A stretch of 64,000 nucleotides of DNA from an uncultured Opitutia bacterium (GTDB lineage: Bacteria; Verrucomicrobiota; Verrucomicrobiia; Opitutales; UBA953). The stretch spans positions 186,001 through 250,000 of the forward strand of contig CAIMFJ010000008.1 of NCBI GenBank assembly GCA_903840355.1, given 5' to 3'. Shown one piece after another: positions 25,344 through 34,630 of this stretch. A program made the translations under genes and the position numbers. A model generated the notes under the pieces. That model searched no databases. It had not been told where the DNA came from and saw only the letters and a list, made by a program, of their open reading frames with translations. Every line of letters starts with the position of its first letter. The stretch's first letter is position 1.

Positions 25344-28300
25344 TTACTTAGCCTCAGGTGCCGGAGCGTCAGCCTTAGGAGCCGTCGCTGCAGGAGTCGT
25401 CGCTGCAGGAGTCGTCGCGGCTTCAATCGGTTCGCGATACACTGCACCACCTGGAGAGATGAGGACAGGGTTCGAGAAGGTAGAACCAGCGCGCATACCA
25501 GGATGGCTGCTGCGGAGGGTTGCACCACCTGGCGAGACGAGGTTAGCGGTGACGAAGACCATGAGGTTCTTCTTGTCCGTCGACTTACCGTTAGAACGGA
25601 AGGCCGAGCCGAGGAGAGGAATGTCACCTAAGATGGGCACCTTGTCTTGAACCGTTTGCACTTGTTCGCGGGTTAAACCACCGATGACAACCGTGGCGCC
25701 ATCGAAGACCGTGACGTCCGTGGAGACTTCGCGGATGTTGAAGATCGGTTGGAAGAAGCCCGAAGGAATCGTAACGGTAGTCGTACCCGAGATAGCCACC
25801 GAGGTACCACCGTATTCCACGAAGCCCTCAAACTCTACCACCTTGGGCTTGAGGTTTAAGGCGATTGAGTCGTCCGCCGCAACCGTTGGCGTCACTTCGA
25901 GAGTCACCCCGACTTCTTGCACCGTGAAGTCTTGAGGCGTACCAGCCGTGATCGTTACCCCACCACCGGTTGTACCACCCGCCACACCAGCGGCAGCAGC
26001 CTGACCGACGTTGGATTGGGTATCACCGTAGGACTGTGGGTAACGGAGGAGTTGAGCAATCTTGATGATCGCGGTCTTACCATCGAGCACCGTTAAGCTA
26101 GGTGCCGACATCAAGTCCGTACCATTGTTCTGCTCTAAGGCCTTCAGGAAGATTGAGAGGTCATAACCACCAATCGTACCAATCTTACCATTGTAAGTGC
26201 CGGTGGCACCCATCCAGCCGTTCGAACCACCGAAGTTAGGTTCGTTCGTGCCGTAGTTCTGCGAACCGATGGCAGGAGGCTGATTAGGAATCGAGAGGTT
26301 TTGATTCGTGGTTACTTGCGTTACAGCACCCGTAGTAGCATTCGTCGAAGTCGTCGTTAACTGACGGCTGATTTGGCCATTTTGGGCAACGGAAGAAGTA
26401 CCAAAGGTTTCGCTCATCGAGCGGAGGCCCGTTTGGGCGCGGACCGTGGTGACAGGCTGACCGTTAGCACCGACCGAAGTCGTCGAGAGCATCCAGTTCG
26501 AGGTGAACTCGTTCAAGGATTGTTCCGATACTTCGATAAACTTGGCTTCGATGTGGACCTGCTTGATGTCGGAATAGCGACGCAAGATGTTGCGCACGCG
26601 ATCCAGATTCTTGCGGGTCTGCGTCACGATTAAGTTCGTGCCGTCATAAGCCAAGGATGCACCTTGAGTTTCGAAGCTAACGCCCGAGCGGGTGAAGAAG
26701 TTCTTAATACCAGACTCTTCAGGACGCTCCGTACCACCCGCCGCCGCACCGCTAGCAGCGGCACCACCGAAGGGATTAGCACCACCAGCAGGGGCGGCAC
26801 CACCAGCAGGGGCGTTGCCGCCAGCGCTGATACCGGTCATCTTAATCACGGCGGAAGTTGAGAGCGGGAAGAACTCGGTTTCCAAATCGTTCGAACCCGA
26901 GTCAGGACGGATTTCGACGATACCTTGGTTGATGTTAAAGGTGAAGTTGGCCTGCTTGGTGATGATTTCCAGGGCCTTCTCCAACGAAACCGTGCGGAGG
27001 GTCATGTTCACCGCAGGATTCTTGCGATCAGGGTCAATGACGACCATGTTCACGCCCTTGCCATCTTTATCGTACGATTGCGAAACGATGACCAATTGGT
27101 CGATGGCACGATTGAATGGTAAGTCGCGAATGTTGATTTCGGGAATCGTGATCGAGCGCATCTTTTCCACGACTGGATCAGCAGCAGTGACGCCACCAAC
27201 GACGGTCGTTTCACGATTAAAGACTTCAGGAAGCTTCCACGATTCATCGAGGAGTTCCAGCAACTTGCCCTTGGTCACACCGCGATTCCAAGCACCCGAG
27301 TTATCGGACAAGATCTGGCGGATGCGAACTTGGTAAGCTTTCGCTTCAGCATTGTTCGGCTGATATTGGAGAATTTCGCGGTAAGCTTCGAGCGCACCTT
27401 GGTAGTCGCCGTAGAGGTAACGGGCCCGCCCTTTAACCAAGAGTTCTTGAACCTTATCATCCTTGGCCTTCAAGCCAGGGGAAATTTCTTCGACGCTACG
27501 GTAAGCAGGATCGGACTTATAGCGCAGGTATTCGGCGTGCAATTTCTTGGCGCTAGGATCATCGACGCCCATCAACTTTTCGTAATCGCGCACAAACGAC
27601 TCGGCTTTGTTCATTTCGCGAGCATCAATCGCCAAGAAGGCACGACGGGAAATGATTTGAGCGCGCACTTGCTTGATGCGTTCGACCGAAGACTTGGCCG
27701 AAATATTCGTAGGCAGGACTTTGGAGGCCTTGTCGAGGTAGCCATCGGCTTCTTCGAGGTCAGGACCGGTGCCACGTCGCGTGGCACTTTCGGCTTTATC
27801 AATCAGGTCGCCAGCTTCCTTTAACTTCGTAGCATTGGCTTTAGCCAAACGGACCACTTCTTCGCGAGCTTGGTCGTCAACGGGTTGGTCACCGGCTTCG
27901 CGACGCAAGTTAATTTCTTGCTTCGCCAAGGCGATAGAGTCGCGCGACTTTTGGGCGGCGGTGTTGTTAGGGAGAGCACCAGAGGCGCTGTCGAGGATTT
28001 CGAGAGCGCGCTTGTAGTTGCCCTTGTCGGCTTCAGCTTGAGCAACGCCAATCGCTTGATCGACTTCGGCGTAGAGGCTAGCGTGCTCGTTAGCGACTTG
28101 ATCGAGCAACGAAGCAGGCTTGGCAGGGGCTGCTGGGGTGACGACAGGAGCAGGAACTGGGGCGTTAGCCTTAGCTTGAGCAGCTTCAGCCGCGGCAATG
28201 GCTGCCTGGACGGAGGCTAAGCCTTCGCTGGCACCTTCGTCCTTAGAATCGATTTCTAAAATTTTGGAAAACTTCTCGCGTGCACCTTGCAAATTACCCT

Positions 28301-28442
28301 CCTCACGAGCTTTCAAAGCTTCGCCCATGAGTTTGGTTTTTTGCGCGATGGGATCACCGTCTTGAGCGACGAGTGAGCCTGCTGCTACTAAGACAGCGAG
28401 AAAACTGGCCCACGCGAGCCGTGTACGTTTTTGTTTCTTCAT
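25344..28442 (-). CDS. pilQ: PilQ-like outer-membrane secretin (Amuc_1098 type)
   Basis: A 1032-residue secretin, longer than most PilQ. The signal peptide covers about residues 1-26. Residues of about 30-380 are TPR-like (AREKFSKILEID, ALEAYREILQYQPNNAEA). Periplasmic N-domains follow (IPEINIRDLPFNRAIDQL and the N1-type TRKNLDRVRNILRRYSDIKQVHIEAKFIEV), with a Gly/Ala-rich insert near 540-570. The secretin core lies in the last third (VGVTLEVTPTVA, LNLKPKVVEFEG, VVIGGLTREQ, VPILGDIPLLGSAFRS). The tail has repeated AATTP units. It would form a gated ring in the outer membrane. It is the last gene of the five-gene cluster, matching Akkermansia gene order. Confidence 0.93.
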   Translation of the reverse strand: MKKQKRTRLAWASFLAVLVAAGSLVAQDGDPIAQKTKLMGEALKAREEGNLQGAREKFSKILEIDSKDEGASEGLASVQAAIAAAEAAQAKANAPVPAPVVTPAAPAKPASLLDQVANEHASLYAEVDQAIGVAQAEADKGNYKRALEILDSASGALPNNTAAQKSRDSIALAKQEINLRREAGDQPVDDQAREEVVRLAKANATKLKEAGDLIDKAESATRRGTGPDLEEADGYLDKASKVLPTNISAKSSVERIKQVRAQIISRRAFLAIDAREMNKAESFVRDYEKLMGVDDPSAKKLHAEYLRYKSDPAYRSVEEISPGLKAKDDKVQELLVKGRARYLYGDYQGALEAYREILQYQPNNAEAKAYQVRIRQILSDNSGAWNRGVTKGKLLELLDESWKLPEVFNRETTVVGGVTAADPVVEKMRSITIPEINIRDLPFNRAIDQLVIVSQSYDKDGKGVNMVVIDPDRKNPAVNMTLRTVSLEKALEIITKQANFTFNINQGIVEIRPDSGSNDLETEFFPLSTSAVIKMTGISAGGNAPAGGAAPAGGANPFGGAAASGAAAGGTERPEESGIKNFFTRSGVSFETQGASLAYDGTNLIVTQTRKNLDRVRNILRRYSDIKQVHIEAKFIEVSEQSLNEFTSNWMLSTTSVGANGQPVTTVRAQTGLRSMSETFGTSSVAQNGQISRQLTTTSTNATTGAVTQVTTNQNLSIPNQPPAIGSQNYGTNEPNFGGSNGWMGATGTYNGKIGTIGGYDLSIFLKALEQNNGTDLMSAPSLTVLDGKTAIIKIAQLLRYPQSYGDTQSNVGQAAAAGVAGGTTGGGVTITAGTPQDFTVQEVGVTLEVTPTVAADDSIALNLKPKVVEFEGFVEYGGTSVAISGTTTVTIPSGFFQPIFNIREVSTDVTVFDGATVVIGGLTREQVQTVQDKVPILGDIPLLGSAFRSNGKSTDKKNLMVFVTANLVSPGGATLRSSHPGMRAGSTFSNPVLISPGGAVYREPIEAATTPAATTPAATAPKADAPAPEAK
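25384..25418. repeat. 15-bp tandem repeat in the 3' end of the secretin gene
   Basis: Two exact copies of a 15-base unit beginning GTCGCTGCAGG (25384-25398 and 25399-25413) plus a five-base partial third copy. On the coding strand it gives AATTP pentapeptides. The period is a multiple of three, so copy-number change would alter length but not frame. Confidence 0.9.
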
Positions 28443-28460
28443 ACAATAAAGGGGTATTAA

Positions 28461-29405
28461 CTATTTGGTGGGGGTTGCAGGGGTGGAAGGGGTATTTGAC
28501 TTGGTAGCAGGGGGTGCCGCTGGAGCCGGAGGAGCAATCGTCAAAACCTCTGTAATGGTCTTTTTAGGCTTCTTGGGTTCGAGCGTAAAAGTCTTATCTA
28601 ACGTCACCGACTTAGCGTCTAAGTCAATGTGTTTGATAACGTAATGAGCCTCCTTATAGGTGAACTTATCACCAGGGCCATGAAAGGTCCATGTCTTGCC
28701 GGGGTCGGAGGTCGAAACGAGCTCAATATTCGTACGATCCGTAAACTCTAATACCTTAACATCATCAATTTCAACGAGTTGCCCCAAAACCTTATCATCT
28801 AGGGTCAAAACGTTACGGGTGATGGTAAAGCCGTCTTTGTCCTTAGATTTAACCTGTTTGTAGGACACAGGAATGATGTTCAATTGGGGGCTAAGGGGCT
28901 TCTTCAACTTACAGCGGTCAAAGTACTCCTTAGTCTCCGTGTTTTCCAAGAAGAACTCACGGTCTTCATCCTTGCCCGAACGGCCAGGCAGGAAGGACTT
29001 CAAGACGTAGGGATAGGTGGGGTGACCAATCTTAGTAAGCGCAACGCCAAAGGGAGGCAGCGGAATCACTTTCTTTAAACGCGGAACGTAATCCTTCAGG
29101 ACGGGATCCCACACGATATCAATCGTGGTGAAGAGGTCATAATTCCAACCGTCTTCATTTTCTTCAGGGCTCAACCAGTCTTTCACCAAATCGTCCAAGT
29201 CAGCTCGCTTCGAAGCAGGGTAAGCGACCCCTTTAGGTGCCGACACCAACTCGGGAATGGCTTTCGCACGAAATTCTTCTTCCGGAACCAGAGGCTTCAC
29301 CAAGCTAGGAGCACCCCCTTCAATCAGTAACCACCAAGCGGCACAGCCTACCAAAAGTAGGAGCGAGCCTAGTACAATCAGGAGTAAATCTTTACGGGCG
29401 TTCAT
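28461..29405 (-). CDS. Amuc_1099-type pilus-like system protein (PilP position)
   Basis: A 314-residue protein with one N-terminal hydrophobic segment (LLLIVLGSLLLLVGCAAWWLL), an extracytoplasmic body and a Pro/Ala/Thr-rich end. The LVGC within the hydrophobic stretch resembles a lipobox, but hydrophobicity continues after the cysteine, so a membrane anchor is as likely as a lipoprotein. A repeated beta-type pattern is visible late in the protein (TWTFHGPGDKFTYKEAHYVIKHID). It lies between the Amuc_1100-type and secretin genes with 11- and 18-base gaps, the place held by PilP in pilMNOPQ operons. Its role as inner-membrane link to the secretin is inferred. Confidence 0.8.
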   Translation of the reverse strand: MNARKDLLLIVLGSLLLLVGCAAWWLLIEGGAPSLVKPLVPEEEFRAKAIPELVSAPKGVAYPASKRADLDDLVKDWLSPEENEDGWNYDLFTTIDIVWDPVLKDYVPRLKKVIPLPPFGVALTKIGHPTYPYVLKSFLPGRSGKDEDREFFLENTETKEYFDRCKLKKPLSPQLNIIPVSYKQVKSKDKDGFTITRNVLTLDDKVLGQLVEIDDVKVLEFTDRTNIELVSTSDPGKTWTFHGPGDKFTYKEAHYVIKHIDLDAKSVTLDKTFTLEPKKPKKTITEVLTIAPPAPAAPPATKSNTPSTPATPTK

Positions 29406-29416
29406 TGTCCGGGGAA

Positions 29417-30502
29417 TTATTTCTTGGGTTCTCCTTCCGCGGTAGCGGATTTCTCTTCTGGAATCGTCAGGTAATCAAATTGGATGACAAACTCTGCAGG
29501 CTTCTCTTTGACGACGACCACACGGTCTTCTTTAGGGGCAGCACCAGGTTTGGCACCTGCGGCAGGAGCACCACCTAGGAAGAAATCAGGGACAGCGGCC
29601 GTCGCACCTGCCGCAGGCGCAGCCGTGGTAGTTGGAGCAGCTGTCGCTAAAAGTTTTTCTTCCTCTGGCTTAGCAAGCCCAACCTCGATGGAGGTAATCG
29701 CAAAGGGATGCCCCGAACTGCGCAGCTTGTTGATAAACGTACGCAAGGTCGACGTCGTGCCCACGAAACGAATGCGGAAGGACAACGCATCAAGTAGGCC
29801 GGGGCGGCGGAAAGAGCGCGAGGGCGTAAACTCGTCGTTTTCATTCTTCGAGCCATCGGCATCAGGCACATAACTACCAGCATTAGGCTTACCTTCGGGA
29901 ATTAAAACGTAGGTTTCAATCGGCTCACGATCAATGGACTGCAAGAGCAAGGGAGCACCTGCAGGGCGTGACTCCAAGAGTTGCTTAAAGAGGTAATCAA
30001 TGATGATGCGCTGTAAATCAACGCGAGGTAAGTCGCGCTTAGGCGAAGTACCCGCGTTGCGAATGTAGCGACGGAACCCAAACTCGCACTGATCATTAGG
30101 CGGCGTCTTCACGTCGCGATCGGCACAGAGCTTCTTCCATTCGTCGACGTTTTGTTTGATTAAAGAATTTAACTTTGAAGCCGAGGTACTGTTATCTGGC
30201 TTCAACGGTGCTTCGGGGCTGCCTGCAATAACTTCGCGGAGCGACTTCAATTGGTCCGTCAATTCGGTGAGGTCTTTCTCCGCTAAATCAACGTTCGCAG
30301 GCGTTAAAGAAATTTGATCCTTAAGGCTGCCTAAATTATCGCCCGCTAACAAAACGTTCACCTCGCGCTGGTGGCGCTCTAGCTCGACTAGGGTCTGCTT
30401 CTTACGCAACCAAGCCGTGACGCTCAACGCACAGCCGGCTACAAAGATAATCGCAATCAGCCCCAGCGTGATTAAAAAAGTACGGTTCTTAGACTTATCC
30501 AT
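29417..30502 (-). CDS. Amuc_1100-type pilus-like protein (PilO position)
   Basis: A 361-residue bitopic protein. Residues 1-8 are cytoplasmic, the membrane segment covers about 9-31, then a coiled coil (about 35-100) and an alpha/beta domain follow, with Ala/Pro-rich stretches near 290-335. The layout is that of PilO and of Akkermansia Amuc_1100, a protein reported to signal through TLR2 in mammals; that host activity cannot be inferred here. The final segment (VIQFDYLTIPEE) resembles the last strand in that family. The gene starts three bases after the stop of the PilM-like gene. Confidence 0.82.
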   Translation of the reverse strand: MDKSKNRTFLITLGLIAIIFVAGCALSVTAWLRKKQTLVELERHQREVNVLLAGDNLGSLKDQISLTPANVDLAEKDLTELTDQLKSLREVIAGSPEAPLKPDNSTSASKLNSLIKQNVDEWKKLCADRDVKTPPNDQCEFGFRRYIRNAGTSPKRDLPRVDLQRIIIDYLFKQLLESRPAGAPLLLQSIDREPIETYVLIPEGKPNAGSYVPDADGSKNENDEFTPSRSFRRPGLLDALSFRIRFVGTTSTLRTFINKLRSSGHPFAITSIEVGLAKPEEEKLLATAAPTTTAAPAAGATAAVPDFFLGGAPAAGAKPGAAPKEDRVVVVKEKPAEFVIQFDYLTIPEEKSATAEGEPKK

Positions 30503-30505
30503 GAC

Positions 30506-32200
30506 TTAGAGAGATTTATCCTTACGGATCACGAGGGTGAGAGTAAGGCGAGGAACGTTGGCCATCGCGTAATCTGGTTTGATTTCGCCGTCCGGAATTT
30601 CCTGAACGAAAGCCGAACCCTTCAACGCTGCGAGCAACTCTTGCTCACGCACATTCATTTCCTTCGCTTGGAACGGGCGCCCAGGCGCAACGCTCGGCAA
30701 GAGCAAGCGCACGGTGAGAACCACCTTCGTCACCGTAACCGGAGGAGCCGGGGGCTCACCCTCAGCGACGGGAGCAGCAGCGACTTGTTCATGGTGTACG
30801 TGTAGTTCTTCTACCCACGTATTCTTACAGTTAGAAAGGCGCTTCTGCAAATCGGCCATGAAGGCAGGCCAATTAGAGCGATTTAAGACCACGGATTCTA
30901 ATTGGACATTCGTAGCGAGAATGTCGGTAGACTTCTTACGGAAGTCTTTAATCTTACTGAGGTGGGCCGTCAGGTCCTTGGAACGGTGCTGCAACTTCGC
31001 AGCTTGGTCGCGATTGTAATCACCGGCTTCGCTAAAGGCGAACCACACAGGCCAAGGAGCTAAAGCAGCCAGTAAGGCGGCCGTGATGAGCTTCGGCTTG
31101 CGGGCATCAAAAGCAATCTGAGCCGCAATGTCGCGCGGGATTAAATTAACCCCGGAAGCATTGGGTAAAACCAGCCGTGCGGCCTCACCCACCACTTCCG
31201 AAAGTTGGCAACGAGCGGCATGCAACTGATCAGGATTAACCCCCGAACCCAGCGTCAAGACCGACGAAGGATCAAAAGGTTCAACCGGCAAACGCAACGT
31301 TTCGCACAGTTGCTCGGACAAGCCAGGCACCAACGAAGCCCGACCGGTTAAAAGAATGCGCGTGGGCTGACGTCCATTGGCACCCCGGCGAATGTTAATC
31401 AAACGACGGTTGATGTCTTGGGCGAGGCGGCGGATGAACGACTGCGCATTCGCTTGTAAAAGGGCGACTTGAGGGTCGGCTTCCGCTAAGTGCACGACGC
31501 CAGAATAGTAACCGACTTTAACGGCTTCAGCCGTAGCAAAAGGTTGACCGGTATTATCCGAGACGCCTTGCGTGAGTAAATTGCCACCCAAGTTAGCGGA
31601 TTGAATATTCGAACCCGATGGACCGACAAAACTCAACGTGGTCGAGCGTGCGCCCACGTTCACGATTAAGACTTCTTCGGTCGCCGAACCGCCGGCCAAC
31701 AAGAAAGCTTGGCTGTCTAGCAAAGGCGCAGCTTGCACCGAGTACGGACGCAGCCCCGTGCCCGAGACTAAATTCGCAATGCGACTCGCCACTTCCGTGC
31801 GCAACGCAAAGAGCAGGACTTCCGCTTCGACGCCGTCCGAGGCCATCACTTGGCTGTCCCAAATGACTTCGTTCAGAGGGTAAGGAATCGCATTCTGGGC
31901 TTCAAAGGCGACGATTTGAGCCTGACGCTCACGCTCGACTTGGGGCACCTTAAGCGACTTCTGCAAGAGCAAGAAGCTCGGGGCGATGACGGAAACTTGG
32001 CCCTTGATATTGTGGGCCTGCACTAACTCACCCAACGCCGTAATGGCGGCATTCAACCACTCGTCATCACCCGTCAAACCTGGGGGCAAATCGACGATAT
32101 AAAAATTTTCTAAAATAATGTTACCCGTCTCCGCATTGCATTCGGAAACCGAAACATGCGAAGCACCAAGGTTAACAATGATTGCCTTTTTTTGGCTCAT
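30506..32200 (-). CDS. pilM: PilM-like actin-fold protein fused to a PilN-like region (Amuc_1101 type)
   Basis: A 564-residue protein. Residues 1-345 form a PilM/FtsA-like ATPase fold: IIVNLGASHVSVSE as first phosphate loop, IVAFEAQNAIPYPLNEVIW near 96-114, VLIVNVGARSTTLSF as second loop and RILLTGRASLVPGL near 281. PilM alone is about 350 residues. After it comes VNLIPRD at 351-357, which looks like the N-terminal PilN peptide that binds PilM, then a membrane span at about 371-391, a coiled coil and a PilN-like domain to the end. So cytoplasmic PilM and inner-membrane PilN appear joined in one chain. The cluster has no separate pilN. Confidence 0.88.
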   Translation of the reverse strand: MSQKKAIIVNLGASHVSVSECNAETGNIILENFYIVDLPPGLTGDDEWLNAAITALGELVQAHNIKGQVSVIAPSFLLLQKSLKVPQVERERQAQIVAFEAQNAIPYPLNEVIWDSQVMASDGVEAEVLLFALRTEVASRIANLVSGTGLRPYSVQAAPLLDSQAFLLAGGSATEEVLIVNVGARSTTLSFVGPSGSNIQSANLGGNLLTQGVSDNTGQPFATAEAVKVGYYSGVVHLAEADPQVALLQANAQSFIRRLAQDINRRLINIRRGANGRQPTRILLTGRASLVPGLSEQLCETLRLPVEPFDPSSVLTLGSGVNPDQLHAARCQLSEVVGEAARLVLPNASGVNLIPRDIAAQIAFDARKPKLITAALLAALAPWPVWFAFSEAGDYNRDQAAKLQHRSKDLTAHLSKIKDFRKKSTDILATNVQLESVVLNRSNWPAFMADLQKRLSNCKNTWVEELHVHHEQVAAAPVAEGEPPAPPVTVTKVVLTVRLLLPSVAPGRPFQAKEMNVREQELLAALKGSAFVQEIPDGEIKPDYAMANVPRLTLTLVIRKDKSL

Positions 32201-32220
32201 ACTTGCAGGGTCAGCAAAGG

Positions 32221-32904
32221 TTAGCGGGCAGGTACATCCTCGCGGATGAACTCAGGGGAAGAAGGTACCACCGGTTGGTCAAAGTAGAGCACGAGGTATT
32301 GGGGACGAAGAATGCCAGGGCTATTCACGACGCCACGGTCCGCCGCATCCTTAGCGGGATCAAACTTAGCTTTCGTGTTTAAGTCTTTATGCACCGAACG
32401 AACCGCCTCGGGCAGGAGGTTGCCCTTCGCATCAAAGAGAGGCTCTTCGTTGCCGGCGACTTCGACTTGCACGTAGTAATAATCAGGCTCTTTGCGGAGC
32501 TGATCGCGCTTCACAATATCGCCAGGGAGGTAGAACAAAACGGAGCGAGGTTGGTTCGCTTCCAGAGTCAGCACCGTGACCGCCGAACGGTAGTAATTCC
32601 AATCTTCAGGCTTCTTACTTTCCGTCTTATAAATTTGGGTAACCGTCACCTTAACTTTATCGACCCACTTCTTGCTCGAGGCCTTAGGATCAGGGTTATT
32701 GTTGGCCATCAACTCAACTTGCATCCGGTTCCAAGGGTAGGTCTGACCGCCCAATTTAACCTGAGCAAACTTCACATCGCGGACCAAAATGACGCCCTTA
32801 CCCGCCGCACCGCCTTCGCCACCTTTGGCGCTTTGAGCGTAAGCAAACGAAACAGTCAAAACGACTGCCCAGAGACTAGCAAAGAGGGCTCGAATGTGGG
32901 GCAT
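32221..32904 (-). CDS. Amuc_1102-type pilus-like protein
   Basis: A 227-residue secreted protein with a signal peptide (ALFASLWAVVLTVSFAYAQ, cleavage near residue 23), then a beta-rich body (VKFAQVKLGGQTYPWNRMQVEL, KVKVTVTQIYKTE, AVTVLTLEANQPRSVLFYLPGD) that fits an immunoglobulin-like fold, as described for the Akkermansia relative. The ATG at 32904 was chosen since it starts the signal peptide; a longer frame adds 22 unlike residues. It is the first gene of the five-gene cluster, and the promoter should lie in the 126 bases shared with the divergent zinc ABC genes, where no confident promoter was found. Confidence 0.8.
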   Translation of the reverse strand: MPHIRALFASLWAVVLTVSFAYAQSAKGGEGGAAGKGVILVRDVKFAQVKLGGQTYPWNRMQVELMANNNPDPKASSKKWVDKVKVTVTQIYKTESKKPEDWNYYRSAVTVLTLEANQPRSVLFYLPGDIVKRDQLRKEPDYYYVQVEVAGNEEPLFDAKGNLLPEAVRSVHKDLNTKAKFDPAKDAADRGVVNSPGILRPQYLVLYFDQPVVPSSPEFIREDVPAR

Positions 32905-33030
32905 GGGAGATATTGGCGTAATGACCGATTTGACTCTGGCAAATGCAAAAGGCGGGAACCACGGGAACAATTTTTAAATGCAAAAAACTTGCGTTAATTA
33001 TAGGGTGCCACCAATGGTTGGTTTTAGCCC

Positions 33031-33894
33031 ATGCGAGGGTTGCTGCTCATCCTACTGCTGTTCACAGCAAACACCCTCCTGCTGGCGGAAGGTAGGGTCG
33101 ACATTGTCAGTAGTTTTAGCCTACCGGACGACTGGGTCCGAGCGCTGATTTCCCCCAAAATCACCCATCGCCCCTTAATCGGCCCTAAAAGCGAATTTCA
33201 CGGATACCCCCTAACCGCTCAAGACGCCCGGGATCTGCAAGAGGCTAAATTGATTGTAGGTTGCTCCAAAGCGATGGAACCTCAACTCTATGAATGGGTT
33301 ACAAAGAATCATCGCGAAGCCGATACCTTGTGGCTAGAAGAAACCGCAGGAATCCCAGCCCTCCCCTACTCGCACGCCTGGACCAACCCGACTTGGGTTC
33401 GCCTCATGATCCAAAACTTAAATCAGGCGCTGGCGCTCAAATTCCCTGAATTAAATACTCAAGTTACTGTTAATAAACTACTTAAGGAAATAGATGATAC
33501 AGATAATCAGCTTAAAACTTGGTTCGACTCCCTCCCGCCAGCCCGCCGCGTCCTCATCACCCAGCACCCTAACCTGCAACCATTCGCCGACCAATATGGG
33601 CTAAGGGTAGTCGATACGATTTTGAACAGCCCTTCCGCAGAAGCAGCCGACCCCTCTGCCCAAAAATACCGTCAACTGCTTCATGAGATCAAGGCCTTGA
33701 ACATCAAAGTCATCGTGGTCGATGAAGGGCAAAACACCAGCATCGCCCAAAACCTGTGCCGCGATGCCCACTTAACCCCTCCACTGTCCCTTTCCTTCGA
33801 ATACCTTCAGCCCGAAGGACAACCAGGGTCCAGTTGGTCAGAGATGATGCTCCACAACGGCCGCCTGCTTAAGGAGGCCTTACTAACGCCTTAA
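33031..33894 (+). CDS. Zinc/manganese ABC transporter substrate-binding protein (ZnuA-like)
   Basis: A 287-residue periplasmic metal-binding protein with a signal peptide (GLLLILLLFTANTLLLA). Likely metal ligands sit at the usual family places: His in SEFHGYPLTAQDARDL (about 57), His in YSHAWTNPTWVR (about 115), His in ITQHPNLQPFADQYG and an acid in VVVDEGQNTSIAQ. The His-rich loop of many zinc-specific ZnuA proteins is absent, so manganese or another metal is possible. The ATPase and permease genes follow without a break, giving a full importer. Confidence 0.85.
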   Translation: MRGLLLILLLFTANTLLLAEGRVDIVSSFSLPDDWVRALISPKITHRPLIGPKSEFHGYPLTAQDARDLQEAKLIVGCSKAMEPQLYEWVTKNHREADTLWLEETAGIPALPYSHAWTNPTWVRLMIQNLNQALALKFPELNTQVTVNKLLKEIDDTDNQLKTWFDSLPPARRVLITQHPNLQPFADQYGLRVVDTILNSPSAEAADPSAQKYRQLLHEIKALNIKVIVVDEGQNTSIAQNLCRDAHLTPPLSLSFEYLQPEGQPGSSWSEMMLHNGRLLKEALLTP

Positions 33895-33904
33895 CTAAAG
33901 TCGC

Positions 33905-34630
33905 ATGCTCCAGCACCTACTACCTACTTGGACCTACGCCGCCGTTGAAAAAATTCCGGCCGATGGTCCCGTGGTGCTGGCAGATAACTTAAGTGCCGCA
34001 GCGACCCCACAAGGTCCTTGCATCCTGCATCAACTGAACTTCTCCATCCAGCGTCACCAACACACGGCACTGGTAGGACCCAATGGCTCCGGTAAATCCA
34101 CCCTGCTACGCTTACTCGCGGGTCTCATCACCCCTCAAACGGGCTCTTTGCAAGTTCTGGGTACTACCCCGCGACGCGGACGACCCGCCATCGCTTACCT
34201 CGCCCAGAACCTTCAACTGACACCCAATTTTCCGCTCTGCGTGCGCGATTTGGTGGCGATGGGGACTTACAGCCGACTGGGTTGGTTAAAACCCAAACAA
34301 GCTAAAGAAGATCGCGTTGAACAGGCCCTCGCAACCTTAGCCCTGCAATCCATCGCCCAACGCGACGTGCATCAAATCTCAGGAGGGCAACTGCAACGTG
34401 CCCTGCTCGCCCGAGCCCTGGCCCAACAAGCCACCTTGCTACTACTCGATGAACCTTTTGTCGGATTAGACCGCGGCAGTCGGGCCATCATCGAAGAGTT
34501 TCTTTTTCAATCAACTCCAGCCTTCACGGTCGTGATGGCTACGCACGATTCCGCAGACCTGCATCGTTGCCACCAAACCATCGCTTTGCGCGACGGTGAG
34601 ATTCAATCTGGAGGCGGCTACCATGTTTGA
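33905..34630 (+). CDS. Zinc/manganese ABC transporter ATP-binding protein (ZnuC-like)
   Basis: A 241-residue cytoplasmic ATPase. Walker A is VGPNGSGKSTLLRLLAG near residue 57, the signature ISGGQLQRALLARAL near 158, and Walker B TLLLLDEPFVGLDRGSR near 178, with the switch histidine in VVMATHDSADLHR. An unusual 30-residue N-terminal stretch precedes the first strand; a later start is possible but no better one is evident. The stop overlaps the permease gene by eight bases. Confidence 0.88.
   Translation: MLQHLLPTWTYAAVEKIPADGPVVLADNLSAAATPQGPCILHQLNFSIQRHQHTALVGPNGSGKSTLLRLLAGLITPQTGSLQVLGTTPRRGRPAIAYLAQNLQLTPNFPLCVRDLVAMGTYSRLGWLKPKQAKEDRVEQALATLALQSIAQRDVHQISGGQLQRALLARALAQQATLLLLDEPFVGLDRGSRAIIEEFLFQSTPAFTVVMATHDSADLHRCHQTIALRDGEIQSGGGYHV

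Noticed and set aside
25384-25418. Tandem repeat as a phase-variation switch of the secretin
   Set aside because: The unit is 15 bases, so changes in copy number keep the reading frame.
26692-27336. A 214-codon open frame opposite the secretin gene
   Set aside because: It is the antisense shadow of a clear secretin; its composition only mirrors that gene's codon use.
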